64,000 nt of DNA from Trichobilharzia szidati (GCA_944472155.2 OX235271.1:123075329-123139328); one strand, 5' to 3'; positions 35,271 through 46,984 are shown, numbered from the stretch's first letter. Notes: generated by a model not told the origin, from the letters alone. Program-made: numbers and translations.

Positions 35271-35939
35271 AGTGTTTAGGTTTTTAATTCTGTTTGACTT
35301 CATCTTTAACTACTTGTTCAATTTCTCTTATTACTCTTTTTTTGTTGAAAAAGTGAAGCATTATTCAGAAGTTATGCAGTTACTATTTTTTTAAATGTAT
35401 TTTATTACTGGAATTAACAATGTGCGTCGGTGGCACAGCTATAATAAAAAAAATAAGAACAGACAACTTGTGTAAACAACTTCAATTTACTTCGGAATAT
35501 TCAGAGAAGTAAAACAGAATACCACGAGATAAAACATCAGAGATAATTTGTCATAGACTGTTTCGTGTAAGACTGCATCGTACATACCCATTCATTTGAA
35601 GCCGTTTGCCTTAGAAGAATAACTAGTTCATTCATACACTTATCTTTTGAATATAATGTTCATCAGAAACAAATTTAAGGAATGTATATTATCGAAACTT
35701 ACATTTCACTCAGTTTAGGCTTATAAGGTAAGATACATGAGTAATATTTCTCCGAAATATTTAGCTCCTTTGAGAGTCCCGAATTAGGACCGCTTTACCA
35801 ATGAGTTAGTATTACCAACTTATATTCAGTTTGATAGCCACTTTGAGCAAGCGATGGAGTACACACCATTTTATTTGTTTGTAGGTTAATTTTAAAGTGA
35901 GATTGATACAGATACCAGTTCATTGTCCGTTATTTTGTT
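35271..35939. other. Unannotated stretch
   Basis: AT-rich, no gene or repeat family recognised. Confidence 0.45.
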
Positions 35940-36170
35940 TTATTCTTGTCCGTTCCAAAAAGAAAATAGAGTTTCAAGTTGAAGCTTTGAAGTTTCAGTA
36001 GCAGTGGTGTCATTTTTTCGGGGTCCAGATGCTAGCCTCACGACCAACCTTCCCTCTTTATCGGGCTTGCTACCGGCTTAGCGAGGCTTGGGAGCGCGCC
36101 AGCTTAGATTTGAACTCCGGACGGTGTACGCGATTGGCAAGCATTCTACCAATGAACTACCGACGCACAT
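35940..36170 (-). mobile_element. tRNA-derived SINE (CGTCGGTGG type)
   Basis: Minus-strand head GCGTCGGTAGTTCATTGG with a B-box-like GAGTTCAAATC, a body with the GCTAGCATC word, and a tail with TTGAAGCTT. It is a decayed member of the family at 36973. Confidence 0.65.
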
Positions 36171-36354
36171 TATTGTATGATATAAAATCGTCTTATCGAC
36201 TAAAAATTTTGTATTATTTATTCAGCTTGTGGAGTAGAAGTTCCGAAATTCTACTAAAAATAAACTGCATTAGAAAATGGTATTGTAGCTGGTTGGTACT
36301 TCTAAGTAAATTTAAAAACCTCACGACAAATAGTGTTATTCTTGATAGCACTTT

Positions 36355-36595
36355 TTTCATTTATTCACGTTCGGAGTGGAACACAGAGTTTCAAGCCTTA
36401 ACCTTTGAATTTCCATTAATACTTGTTATCTTTTAACAGGGTGGGACCGCTAACCTCACACCCAACCTCTCTTTTTCCCTGCTTTACTATCGCCTGGTAA
36501 GCTAGAAAAAGTTTAGCAGTGGGACGTCCGGGAATAGAAGCTAGACCACTTACACGCTTGGTGAGCATTCTACCACTGACGCATTGTACATAATG
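36355..36595 (-). mobile_element. tRNA-derived SINE (CGTCGGTGG type), decayed
   Basis: Minus-strand copy with the tail word CTTGAAACTCTGTGTTCCAC and a head near 36590 (ATGCGTCAGTGGTAGAATGC). The B box is lost. Confidence 0.6.
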
Positions 36596-36939
36596 ACATT
36601 CATTTTTCGTCCAAGCAAATTTAAATTATTCTTTAGAAGGTACAGTCACATATTCGAACTTTTGTAATGAAATTCACCAAAAAAATATAAATCTCAAAAG
36701 GTGAAAACGTGTCATTTGATGCACAGGCGAAAGATGAGTTCTACAGACTATGTTTCAAAATCTCTGAACATCTTGTTTACAATGCTGCATAACAAATTGA
36801 ACAGGATGCTACAACATTATTTTATTTTATTGGTTCATATCAAATGAAGAAATAAAAAACAATTTTAAAGTCAATATACAAAAATATTTGTAAGATTTAG
36901 TTAAATATCTTCAAAATATGGGCCACTTATTTCACGTCT

Positions 36940-37315
36940 GACCACGAATTAATATTAGTTAGAGAACCATTGCGTCGGTGGCATAGAGGTTAGGACGCTC
37001 GCCGACCATGCACACGGTCCGGGGTTCGATCCCCGGCCAACGCACTCCTTTACCTCGCTAAGCCAGTAATAAAACTGGCAAAGAGGAAAGGTCGGGCATG
37101 GGGCTAGCAACCCAATCCTGTAAAAATAAAACACTGCTACAGAAACTTCAAGCCTGTACCTTGAAGCCCTATGTTCCACTGGGGAACGTGAAGGAAAAAA
37201 AGAGAACCACTGAAAACCAGGAGAGTACTGGAAAGCTGTTTCGTCATAGTTTGGGACTCATAGGCAGTACGCACTCACGGTCAAACTTGAAATATATCGA
37301 ATCCCTATAAACTAA
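36940..37315 (-). mobile_element. Hammerhead SINE interrupted by a younger SINE
   Basis: Outside 36973-37200 the sequence is the minus-strand tail and ribozyme end of the 20.2-kb SINE subtype: GAGAACCACTGAAAACC, TACTGGAAAGCTG, TTTCGTC and TTTGGGACTC, read as on the plus strand. The younger SINE sits inside its GAGAACCA word. Confidence 0.7.
36973..37200 (+). mobile_element. tRNA-derived SINE with 12-bp target-site duplication
   Basis: Starts CGTCGGTGG. The A box TGGCATAGAGG and B box GGTTCGATCCC both match consensus exactly. It ends in an A-rich tail and is bounded by AGAGAACCATTG (36961-36972) and AGAGAACCACTG (37201-37212), a one-mismatch duplication. It is a young insertion into an older hammerhead SINE. 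Confidence 0.9.
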
Positions 37316-37397
37316 CACTTGAAAATAGGCTATTTATATTATATAATTCAATACACAAAGAGTTGGATGGATAAAGTTACTGGTGTTAGTGAGCTTG

Positions 37398-37400
<3 letters not shown>

Positions 37401-37434
<34 letters not shown>
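37401..37434. repeat. (AT)n microsatellite
   Basis: Seventeen uninterrupted AT units. Confidence 0.95.
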
Positions 37435-37436
<2 letters not shown>

Positions 37437-37997
37437 TGTTCAGAAAATCGGTAGCTTATTTTGGGCAACCACTACAGTGACAGGACTAAAAGAAGATAGA
37501 GCAAAACAGAAAGTACGAGGTAACTTCAGAATTACCGTTAATCCTAGATCGCATAAATGTGCTATTGCAATAGGACAACCAGAAGACTCATACAAATTAC
37601 TTTGAAATAAATTCTGTAAGACTGACTGGTCAAATATCTTTCTTCGGATACTACCTCTGGATGATGTCTGAATCCTTAACTACAACTTTAACGACACCGC
37701 GGAGATTATTTTAACTTTTTGTTATTCGGCTTCAATGCTTCTCCTAGTATATTTCAAGCTGCTGTAAGTGTGATGATAGGTCAGCTATTTCATTCATCCA
37801 CAACCCAATGGAGTCATACTGGGTTGTCTTTTTTGCTTTCTAATCAAATATACAGGAACATGAGATAATCTAATGAATAATCGTAATTCAGTCTTTATTT
37901 CATACGCTCAACAAGTGTTATTAGTAATAATATGGATAGTAATAATAATAATAAAACCGAATAGCCAAGTATTGGTTTGTAGGGATTTGACTGATTG

Positions 37998-38255
37998 CTT
38001 ACAGGATTTCATCATGAGCTGACATCGGTTAAAGATCCATTGGAAAATCTGAGAGTACTGGACCAGTGACCAGTAGGGTATAGCAGGTCGGACATGAGTC
38101 CAAATACTCGCCGAAGACATTGACTAGTGGTCGCGATATGTCGTGAATTGGTAGAAGTTAGAATTCATGGACCATTGGATCGGGTCCCAGTGGCTGAATG
38201 CTCCACAAGCTCACCTTGCAACCAGGAAGTCCTGGGTTCGAACCCTCAGATGCTT
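37998..38255 (+). mobile_element. Hammerhead SINE, truncated
   Basis: Shares the GTCGTGAATTGG, GAATTCATGGACCATTGGATC and CCCAGTGGCTGAATG words with the 20.6-kb SINE and has a perfect B box GGTTCGAACCC. It ends in a T run just where the ribozyme would begin, so the catalytic part is missing. At its left end it is joined to a piece of SINE tail, like the pair at 20.2-20.8 kb. Confidence 0.7.
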
Positions 38256-38262
38256 TTTTTAC

Positions 38263-39265
38263 TCATGTAGTGAAACGATTAATTGTCATTAACCAGGCCA
38301 CAGTGGGAGATCTTGAGACACATTGGCTAAGTCGTCTAGTTGTATGTCCAGTGTAACTGTATTCACAAGCGCAGTTGAACTGATAGATACAGACGAACCT
38401 GGCAAAATTAGCTAGCTTATGACTCCTAGATGTATTACCATTCATTGAATGGAAGATAAACGACAAGATTTGTCATATGGAATGTTCTTATTCTTGTGAA
38501 TCTCCGTGATTATAATAAATGATCGTTTGTATGCACGCTACCCTCAGCTTTTTTTAATGAAACTTTAACGGTAGAAGACAAGAGACTTGGTAACGGAATG
38601 TTTACTAGGAATTTGATATAGGGAAGTTATGTATACCTTATCTTAAAATCATCATTTGTCACAGATCTTCCGTGTTGTGCTACTTCTGCCGTTCCTTCGT
38701 ATTGTGCTTCTTTTCGTGTCTCCCATGTTTTGTCGCAATACTGGTTCATTTGCTCTCTTTGACGTCGAATGTATCCCTCCGCTATTTGATATTTTCGTGC
38801 TGATGAACGTCTTTATATACCGCTGACAAATCTTATCAGTAGCACACTCCACAAAACAACGCAGATATTCCACCTGGACTAAGAAACGGTAAATCCATTC
38901 ACATTCCTTTAGTAAGCGACACTCAGTACTAATCTTTCTTGCTTTTTTCGCCAGACAGTGCACTGGATGTTTTTTATAACGAATAGATACAAAACTAAGG
39001 TAGTGTACAAGGACCTGCAAATATATCCTTCCAAAACACACCTCTCAAACGTGCATTTTCTAATCTACTTAGTGCATGCTACTCTGCACAAATGGAAATA
39101 AGAGTATTCACCATTCTTCTCATAAGTAATGACAAAAGGTCATCAACACTGCGGTAATACATACTAAACCTATTGATTACACTCTGTAGTAGGCCGTTTT
39201 CGAGTTTGGACAGAAAAAATTCTGCATAAAATTAGGCTTAATGATGAGCCTATGGAAATTCTATC
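38263..39265 (-). pseudogene. Penelope-like element remnant with an inserted repeat
   Basis: On the minus strand, near 39265-39050, broken frames give a decayed SLILCRIF...RKRPTTECNQ and YYRSVDDL, corresponding to GPILADFFLSKLENG and the YVDD block. Near 38466-38330 a frame reads CIYQFNCACEYSYTGHTTRR, a GIY-YIG remnant. Between them lies the repeat shared with 48225-48505. Confidence 0.6.
38572..38832 (-). repeat. Dispersed LTR-like repeat, copy 1
   Basis: About 260 bases repeated in opposite orientation at 48225-48505. Read on the minus strand, a TATA-like GGTATATAAAG precedes ACACGG and AGATCTGTGAC. The end resembles the CTTGTCTTCT...CA terminus of the solo LTR family, so a second LTR family is possible. 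No target-site duplication is visible. Confidence 0.55.
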
Positions 39266-39419
39266 GACTCATATTGTTAAAGTCAAAATGTTTATTCATT
39301 AAAAATTAGCAGGAATTTTCTTGAGACTAGACTTAGGAATTTCAAATGTCAGCCTGCCTGTCAATGATAAGCTGTTACGTGAAATCCAGTTCCGATTGAT
39401 GGTACATTAGTAAGGAGTA

Positions 39420-39735
39420 ATGGTGCTCCAGCTCTGGCAACAAACCAACCAAGAGCCAATTGCTCAACAAATATGTAGGAGAAAATGGAGATGGACTCGG
39501 CCATCGAATAATTTCGTGTACCAGGCTATCGAGTGGAATCCCAATGGGAAACAACGAGTGGGTCATCCGAGGGTGACATGGAGGAGATCGTGTGGAGTGG
39601 AGAAGACAGGAGATTATGGGCAATCGTGAACCCAGCTGAAGAGAGCAGCAGAGAATAGAACAAAGTGGAGATGTGTTGTTGAAGCCCTATGTCCCACTCG
39701 AAGCCCAAGGGAATAATAATAACAATAATGGTGCT
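39420..39735 (+). pseudogene. RTE/SR2-like element, C-terminal tail
   Basis: The open part reads TNQEPIAQQICRRKWRW, QAIEWNPNGKQRVGHPRV and TWRRS. This matches the conserved C-terminal KWrWIGHTLRK...LxWNPxGkRkrGRPxxTWRR region of RTE ORFs. It is 5'-truncated and ends after CCCACTCGAAGCCCAAG with AATAATAAT repeats, typical of a 3' tail. Confidence 0.75.
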
Positions 39736-41334
39736 CCAAGGATAATGTGCTTTCTACCCTAATTTGCCTTCATAGACAAAAAATCAAAGATATCATTTGT
39801 CTAACAATATACTACTTGTTCTTGTAAAGGTTCGAAGATTTGAAGAAACCACTGTGCGACTCTATGGGGAAAATATACATTTAAAACCAAAGTGCAATGT
39901 AGGAAGACCATATGGTCGTGTTACAGAGTTTTGGTTTCGTTGAGTCACACATGTTAGTTGGAATTACTCCTTTTTGTCACAATTCTTCCAGAAAGATGTT
40001 CAGCTTTCTCAATCGAAGTATGAAGTTTTTGAAATTTGGTTTGATCACTAAGAATAGATTTCACTTTTCTAGTAATTCCCTTTCATTCAATAACACTATA
40101 CTTTCACCTTTGGCCAGTTCCTTTATAATTTGATTGTTACGCGTCCGATGGCTTTAAAAGCCTTTCTGTGCCATTCGGTCAATCGACTACTTATGTACAG
40201 TTGACAGCGGTCTTCCATTACAATTCACAATCATCATGTCCTACTGGGACATTACTACGATACGTTTTATTTGATATTTATGTGTAAAGTTATATATATA
40301 TATATATGGAAAACAACAACAAGGATAGGATTTAGGCACCTTTATAGAGATGTATCATCAGGCAACCCATCAAAGAGCGGGAGGAGTGTACGTCAGTTTT
40401 CTCTATTCTACTTTACAACTGAAACGGAAGTCACAGGATTTCAACCCACGATGGAACTTGGAGGCTCTGTGGTTGACTTCTTAAGACCGCACCGTTTAAG
40501 TGTTCACAACTAGGACGAAACACTGTTAAGACTCCTTTGTTCTAAATAATACCCTGACTTAGGTTAGGCTGCAACAAAATCAATATCTTTAGGTTCAACT
40601 AGAGTGGAATTTTAAGACTTTTCGGTATATATGATCCCGATAACTTCCCAAGTGACCACTGTAAGAGAATCGAATAAATAACAAGAAACTAGGCGAGTTT
40701 TCCATTTCTAAACCATCCGCTCCACAACTCGAACAAAAGCAAGTGGATAGCAAACGCATGAAGAAAACATAATGACCATAGGCAAATATAGTGTTCAGTT
40801 TATTTGTGACTTAATATGAAGTGTGATTGAAAAATCAGACGACTTCAAAAAGTAGTACTTCTGTTTTAGACACATATTGCTGCACGGTCTACTACTATTA
40901 CTACTAATGCCTTGAGTTTAGAGTAGACTCTTATCCGGACTAGTTTTTATTAAGAGCTGATATTAGCCGGCAAACCCATAGAACTAGAAATCACTGAACA
41001 ACTAATTCTTTACCTCTTACCTTTTCAAAATCTTAATTACAAAGAAATACTCCACAACGAACATTTATCAAATGAACCGTGACAGCAATAGTTCAGTAAG
41101 AGATGTCCACTAAACTTTGGATCAAGGTGTGTATTTAATACTCTGAAATTTGATGTATCAAGCATAAAGAACAAGATTAGGATTTTCAATACTAATGACA
41201 ATTCAGTGAGTCTATATTGTCGTCCAGGGATTTGGCGCGTCACCAAAATCATTTCCAAAAGGTTACTTGCAGACTTTTACCAACAGTTTCCTTCACTCTA
41301 CAATCAAGACTAGATGGCCAGAAACGACTAGCAA
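39736..41334. other. Unannotated stretch
   Basis: No gene recognised. A short (AT)n run lies near 40290-40308. Confidence 0.45.
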
Positions 41335-41630
41335 CAAGGAACTCTGGGAACGAACTAACCAAGAACCCCAATCACCTAACAAATATGCTGAAGGAAAGGG
41401 AGACTGATCGGACACACGCTGAGAAGACCGTTGAGTGAAATCACGTATAAGGCCGTCGAGTGGAAGCCAAGTGGGAAACAGAGAGTTGGGCGTCCGAGGA
41501 GAAGGAGATGAGACCTCATGAGCAATCGTGGAACCAGCTTAGGAAAACTGCAGAGAACAGGACGAAATGGACATAGGCCGTTAAAGCCCGATGTTCCATT
41601 TCCAACTCAAAGGAGTAATAATAAATAAAC
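41335..41630 (+). pseudogene. RTE/SR2-like element, C-terminal tail
   Basis: A second plus-strand copy of the tail at 39420: ELTKNPNHLTNMLKE, then VEWKPSGKQRVGRPRR in another frame, ending in AATAATAAATAA. It is frameshifted. Confidence 0.65.
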
Positions 41631-42186
41631 AGGTTCTAACTAGTGATTTATTTGCTCTGACTTTCAAGATAATTTTTTACACCATTAGTTTAAGTTGAAC
41701 AAATATTTCACAGTTAGTATTGACTCGTTATTATTATTATTTGCCGGAGTAAATGAAAATGAGATCACATAAAAAGTATAATGGAAAGATGGATGAGAGA
41801 AAAGTACAAACGACAAATAAAAGGAAAGTAAGTATAATTTAAAAGAACACCATTATGATCACAGTGTTTCGACTTTCAACCAATGCATAATGAGTTGAAA
41901 GTCAATCTAAGACATCTAAGGATGGGGAGCTATGAAGTATCATTGCCACACACCCCCCACCCAGACTATAAATATGCCCGATTGCCTAATGCATACAATC
42001 GTTGTTATATGTTACAATGTCTGCCTCTCTGATCATAGCAGTCCAGCAATTAAATTATTATTTCAAAAAAGTTTGAAATTAAAAAATGATAAAATTAAAA
42101 GGTTAGGATATAAAAATAAACAAAAGATATATACATAAAGAAATCACAAAGGTTTTAAAAATGAAGACAGTTTAAAAGTTAGGTGT

Positions 42187-42558
42187 TTATTTTTTATTTC
42201 CTCGCATCATACCAGCATTATATAAATTATGCCCAGTATTTCCACTAAGGCCAGGATAATTCGGTCGCATAGGTCTACTAGGAGCAGAATGATACGGATG
42301 GTGAGGTGGTAAAGAATGCGGACTATTATACGGCATCATATTTAAGTTGTTTGGATTCATATTCCCATTATTCATCATCCAATGACCCATATTCCCATTG
42401 TTAACGTCGTTTGGAACGGGAGGAGCACCAGCAGCAGCAGCAGCAGCGGCGGCGGCAGCAGAAGCAGAAGAGGACGGTGAAACACCCATATTACTATAGT
42501 CCATGTTCATTGAGCCCCAATTCGTTGGTGGTTTAAAATTCGGCGCCTTACTATGGTG
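42187..42558 (-). CDS. Terminal coding exon of Ser/Asn-rich nuclear-type protein
   Basis: Minus-strand exon with acceptor TTTTTCTCTTAG before 42558, reading HHSKAPNFKPPTNWGSMNMDYSNM and on to a stop at 42187. It is rich in Asn, Met, Pro and His and includes a run of about ten Ala coded by GCA/GCC repeats (about 42428-42465), which may vary in length. It enters in phase 0 and joins in frame to the 21-nt exon at 44519 and the 67-nt exon at 45398. An AATAAA overlaps the stop region. No catalytic domain is seen. It is the 3' end of the gene that runs beyond 63.9 kb. Confidence 0.75.
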   Translation of the reverse strand, partial: HHSKAPNFKPPTNWGSMNMDYSNMGVSPSSSASAAAAAAAAAAGAPPVPNDVNNGNMGHWMMNNGNMNPNNLNMMPYNSPHSLPPHHPYHSAPSRPMRPNYPGLSGNTGHNLYNAGMMRGNKK

Positions 42559-42602
42559 CTAAGAGAAAAACAAAAGAATAATAAACATTTTGTCAAACAC
42601 AG

Positions 42603-42638
42603 GTTATATATATATATACATATATATATATATACAAA
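42603..42638. repeat. (AT)n-rich microsatellite in intron
   Basis: Interrupted AT dinucleotide run with a central CAT. Confidence 0.8.
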
Positions 42639-43534
42639 CACAACCTATCAGTAAAAAGGAAAAGTGAAGAAAGCATTTCAGCAAAAAATGAGAGACAATA
42701 AATAATATACATTTATCTACCCGAAAAAAAAGTAACCACTAGGTGATTTACTATTTTTTGTGAGAGAAAAAATCACTGTTACCACATGCTTTGTTAATAT
42801 TAGGATTACATTTTTGATTTGAAAAAATTAACCTTGTATAACACATATATATTTATATAAATTGATCATGTTACACAAGGGGTTGATATATTTTGTAAAC
42901 AGAAAAGAAAGCAACACATGCAAATGAAAGGCCTTCGTTTATGGTAATAAACTGCAGTACGTGATTCAAACCATAATACAATTTCATGTGAATTTAGCAT
43001 TGGGGGATACATCTTTAACAGAACTATTCTGTACAAGTGATTGGTTAGTATTTATAACGAAGGGATTAAAGTTTCATTTAAATATGGAAAGACGCATGGA
43101 TGGTAGAAGTGTTCAATATACATTTAATATCTATAGAAGAAAGGTGGTGAGAATATTAAGACGTATTTATAAGAAGACATAAATGCACTTGGAACATTAT
43201 AACTCCTAATAATATAGTACCTAATATCTGGCGAGACAATTCGCTTTGAAGCCAAATAAACAGTTAAAATATTATAGGAATATCAGTATATTAATATTTG
43301 ACAATGATTCAAACTAATTCTGTGAATAAAAAACTAATTGGAAATCTATTGCCAGAAATCATGATTCGCTCGCTGTAACAATTTTATCTGGATTTTTGTG
43401 CTTTATGATTTAGGTGACGAAAAGAAAAAGCCAATTTGGTGATTATGTGAACAAAATCACAAGACTGGTTCATTTGCAAAGTAAATCCTGTTCATGAGGT
43501 TATTTAGCAAAGCATCATTAATTTCAAGTTTAAT

Positions 43535-44075
43535 CACGGATTGATATCAGTTCGAGAACCACTAGAAACCAGGGAGTACTGGACAGCTGTTTCGTCCCAG
43601 TTCGAGACTCTTCTTCAGTAGGTCATTTAGCCACTGGGACGGAATCCAATGACTCATCAATTCTTTTTTTTCCTTCACGTTCCCAGTGGAACATAAGGCT
43701 TCAAGCTAGAGGCTTGAAGTTTTTATCATGTCCAACCTTCCTCTTTACCAGCATTATTCTGGCTTAGCGAGGTAAGAGTCGTGGCCGGGATCGAACCCCG
43801 GGCCATGTGCATGGTCGGCGAGCGTCCTAACCGCTATGCCACCGACGATCATCAATTCTAACGTATGCAAATGCTCAGTTCTTAGAGCCACCACCAGCCA
43901 ATGTCATCAGCCAGTATTTATCCTTACACCTTAAATTGAAGTTCCTAAGTTCAGTCCCTGGTGGGGCCATGAGGATGTACTGATGAAGAGTCCCAAGCAT
44001 CCGTTGGTTTTCGGTTATTCTCTAACTTATATTAATCCGTGGTCAAACTTGAAACTTATTAAATCCCTACTTCCT
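43535..44075. mobile_element. Composite of hammerhead SINE pieces around an inserted SINE
   Basis: The left piece (43535-43664) is minus-oriented: ACAGCTGTTTCGTCCCAG gives GGGACGAAAC on the minus strand, with CUGAAGA in the core. The right piece (from 43860) continues the SINE body, and near 43980-44070 a plus-strand GTACTGATGAAGAGTCCC and tail lie in the opposite direction. This indicates another inverted SINE arrangement, now decayed. Confidence 0.55.
43665..43849 (-). mobile_element. tRNA-derived SINE with 10-bp target-site duplication
   Basis: The minus-strand head has exact A box TGGCATAGCGG and B box GGTTCGATCCC, and its A tail shows as the T run at 43665. It is bounded by CATCAATTCT at 43655-43664 and again at 43850-43859. 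It inserted into the hammerhead SINE described around it. Confidence 0.9.
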
Positions 44076-44518
44076 AAACAGAAAGAAATCTTATGTCAAT
44101 ATTTCTTCCAAAGGTTTTTAGACATCTTTTTTTTATATTCGGCCTCATACTCAGAACTAAAAGTTTCCGCTGTGAATAGAAACAACAAAAACGACAACAA
44201 CACCGACTACTACTACTACTTTGAAATGACTATTATCTTGATCACATTAACTAGGAAATATCAATATTCGATGAGTATTATCAATTCCTCAATCAAAAGT
44301 GAGCAAAATAACATTTAATACCGACATTACAACAACACAAGTGACCAATTAGCTTATAAATTTATTTACTATACATATAGATACTACATAAAAATTAACT
44401 TTAAAACTATACTACATGATTCACCTTCAAAATAAATTCTATTATGAATTTTACTACAGCAAAATAGCACCATAGATTAGTGTTTGAGATTAGTAATGAA
44501 AACTGATTTAATACTCAC

Positions 44519-44539
44519 TCTTCCTTTATGCCACTGTGC
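44519..44539 (-). CDS. Candidate 21-nt micro-exon (AQWHKGR)
   Basis: On the minus strand, acceptor TTCTTTCAG precedes exactly 21 bases, followed by the consensus donor GTGAGT. It is phase 0 on both sides and codes for seven residues. It would fit between the exon ending in LNNP (45398) and the one beginning HHSK (42558). Micro-exons of this size are well known in schistosomes. Confidence 0.65.
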
Positions 44540-45397
44540 CTGAAAGAAGATTGGAAAAGCCTATTGGTAATATTGCTAGTAATTATTAGTGCAGTTTAAC
44601 TAATTTAATTTATCTACTAGTTATACTATCTGCATTTGAAAAACAACCATAGCAAAATTAATTATGATCGTTTTTCTCCTCCCTACCTTTTTTTCTCGTT
44701 AACTGATATATGATTATGGTAAAAATCAAAGCGTATCAAGAAAGATCTCGTGAAAACACCTGATGACAAATGTAGTTTATACACTGATCTAGGGATAAAA
44801 ATGTAGTGATTCATTGAAAAAAATGACCTGTTTAACAGCTGGGTCTGATGACTTACATGGTAGCGCAACCGAACTGGTAGTCCGGAGGCTATTATTTGAC
44901 CGAGTCCTGCTGCTGAGCAGAATTTCACCACTACAGCCGTTCTACAGCTTTTGAATCAATCATAAACAGTTAGTCAGTGTTATTTAACAACAATATTCCG
45001 ACGTAACTAATCGTTTCTGCAGTGACAGACTGTTTTATGATAACATAAAGTGACTCTTTGAATACATTTTAAAAAGTTTGAAGTTCAGACGAGATTTTTT
45101 AAATCAATTTTCCCGCCAAACTGTAAACAAATAGTAAACAAGCAAATTTTTGAAAAATGACTACTCATCCTTAGGAATAAGGACGAACGGCGATAGTGTA
45201 TAAATATTTTTGAATATTCAAAACCGCTGAAATAGAATATGAAATAGTCCATGACAAGAGTGAGCGTTTGTTTAACAAATCACTTTCAAATGTATGGAAA
45301 TTAACAGACTAGTCAAAAATGCTTTAAATAGACTGGACTCGTTAAATTTGTGGGAAGACAAAGGCGTCCAGGGAAGTAGAAAGGCAAAACAATTTAC

Positions 45398-45464
45398 CGG
45401 ATTATTTAGTCCACCACGTAAAAGACGATTTGGATGACCATGTCCACTACCAGGATGACCATAA
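45398..45464 (-). CDS. 67-nt coding exon (SYGHPGSGHGHPNRLLRGG...)
   Basis: Acceptor TTTCCTTTATAG and donor CCG|GTAAAT on the minus strand. It completes the split Ser codon from the upstream exon (47445) and then reads YGHPGSGHGHPNRLL in phase, leaving phase 0. The Gly/His/Pro-rich composition matches the neighbouring exons. Confidence 0.7.
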
Positions 45465-45989
45465 CTATAAAGGAAATCAGAGAAAATAAAAAATAGAGAC
45501 AAATGAAAGTGAAAAAAGTGTGTAAAACAAGAAGTGTTTTAGAAAACTAGTTTCAAAAAGGCCTCCATCACCACCTTTGGTAAAAAATCTAAAATGCAGG
45601 TTATTTCAGACAACAGTGAAGGTTATTCCACTGCTTATTCTACTAACAAAAGATGACAATTAGAAAAAGAAATTGTGACAATAGCAAAATTTTAAATATT
45701 TATGTGGACATAATCACAAGAAATGGATTGGAAAACACTCACACAAATGTTTGTGGATATCAGGTTCACAAAAGAAAAAGAGTCAGACAATAAAGAAAAA
45801 CTTTTCTCGGATGTCTTTGTCAAGCGAGCAAGTACAAGGAATCTAGAAACAAACCACACAGACTGCATACTCAACTACAAAAGCGATAATCCAATAGCAC
45901 ACAAAAGAAATTGTATACAGGCGCTACACCAAAAGCTAAGACAAACTGCAGCACCCCAGTCCTGAGGAGAAAGGAAGAGAAAATCCCTT

Positions 45990-46327
45990 TGTAGTGAGAG
46001 CTGATTGCTAGCCAAATTGGTAGATGGTAATTTACGTCAATGTTTACGTTCTCAATATCGGTCGTTAGAAAAATACGAACAAAGACTGATTCAACAACCA
46101 GCCACAGCAGACTTTGCGTAGGCGGATACAGTTAGCATATAAATGATCTGACATTCAAGAAACAGCCACAAAGAGATGAAAGATTAACTTTCAGTGAAAA
46201 ACAACCAATCAGAAGACTGTGTTTTCTGCTAACAATAATCTATAATAATGTACATGAAAAGCTACAAATGTGTGTTGATTTCCTTAATAAACGATCTGTT
46301 GCCTGCCCCTTGTCTTCTGTTGTTACA
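45990..46327 (+). mobile_element. Solo LTR, copy 3 (338 bp)
   Basis: TGTAGTGAGAG...GTTACA, flanked by CCTT (45986-45989) and GCTT (46328-46331), a 4-bp duplication with one mismatch. AATAAA and the GATCTGTTGCCTG end word are as in copy 1; the TATA site is changed (ctacaaatg). It lies in an intron of the nuclear-protein gene. Confidence 0.75.
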
Positions 46328-46599
46328 GCTTGACAGACTTCAAAAGAGAAGATACCCCCAAAAGCTTCAGCAAAAAATGCGTACTCTCAAATCAAATGAT
46401 GAGCAAAACACATACACGGAAGCTAAGAGGAAATGATCCACTAATACATATGCCTGAACATTGGTTTCAAGTGGCTATGATTAATATTTTATTATACAGT
46501 TGTAAAACCTGATGTGAAATTACCAAAAATCCGTATTAGTTTAAATTTTAGTCTCAAAATTCATTCTATCACATATGAAGTACATTTCTGAAGTCATTA

Positions 46600-46870
46600 C
46601 TAGGGTTAATCAAGTGCGAAAAAACATAATAACATAGCCAAAAACAATGTCCCTTTAGACGTCGCAATCAAGAATATAAAATTATGGCCCAAAGTCATGC
46701 TACCTATTTCTTCATATCATCACATGTGGACAACCTCGGACACTAATTTGACCGAGAAAACGTAGACATTTTAAATAGCGGATTTATGAATAATACTAGG
46801 GAATTACTAGAAGTCTGATATCCAGATCAGTCTGCACTCAACAGACATGTTCACATAAAACAAGTTTACT
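46600..46870 (+). pseudogene. Penelope-like element C-terminal remnant
   Basis: The plus strand reads FDRENVDILNSGFMNNTRELLEV, one stop where Trp is expected, then YPDQSALNRHVHIKQVY. This is the C-terminal part following GIY-YIG in PLEs. It is related to, but not the same as, the remnant at 32440. Confidence 0.65.
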
Positions 46871-46984
46871 AATCAATGAGGAGCAAGATCAAACACCAGG
46901 TCAACGAAATGGTCAATGCCAATTCGGATGAACACAAGAATGAAAACCTTTGGATACAACCAGTCAAGACCGAGGAAAATAAAG

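Noticed and set aside
38652..39041. 129-codon minus-strand gene
   Set aside because: It crosses the boundary between a PLE remnant and an LTR-like repeat, so the frame is fortuitous.
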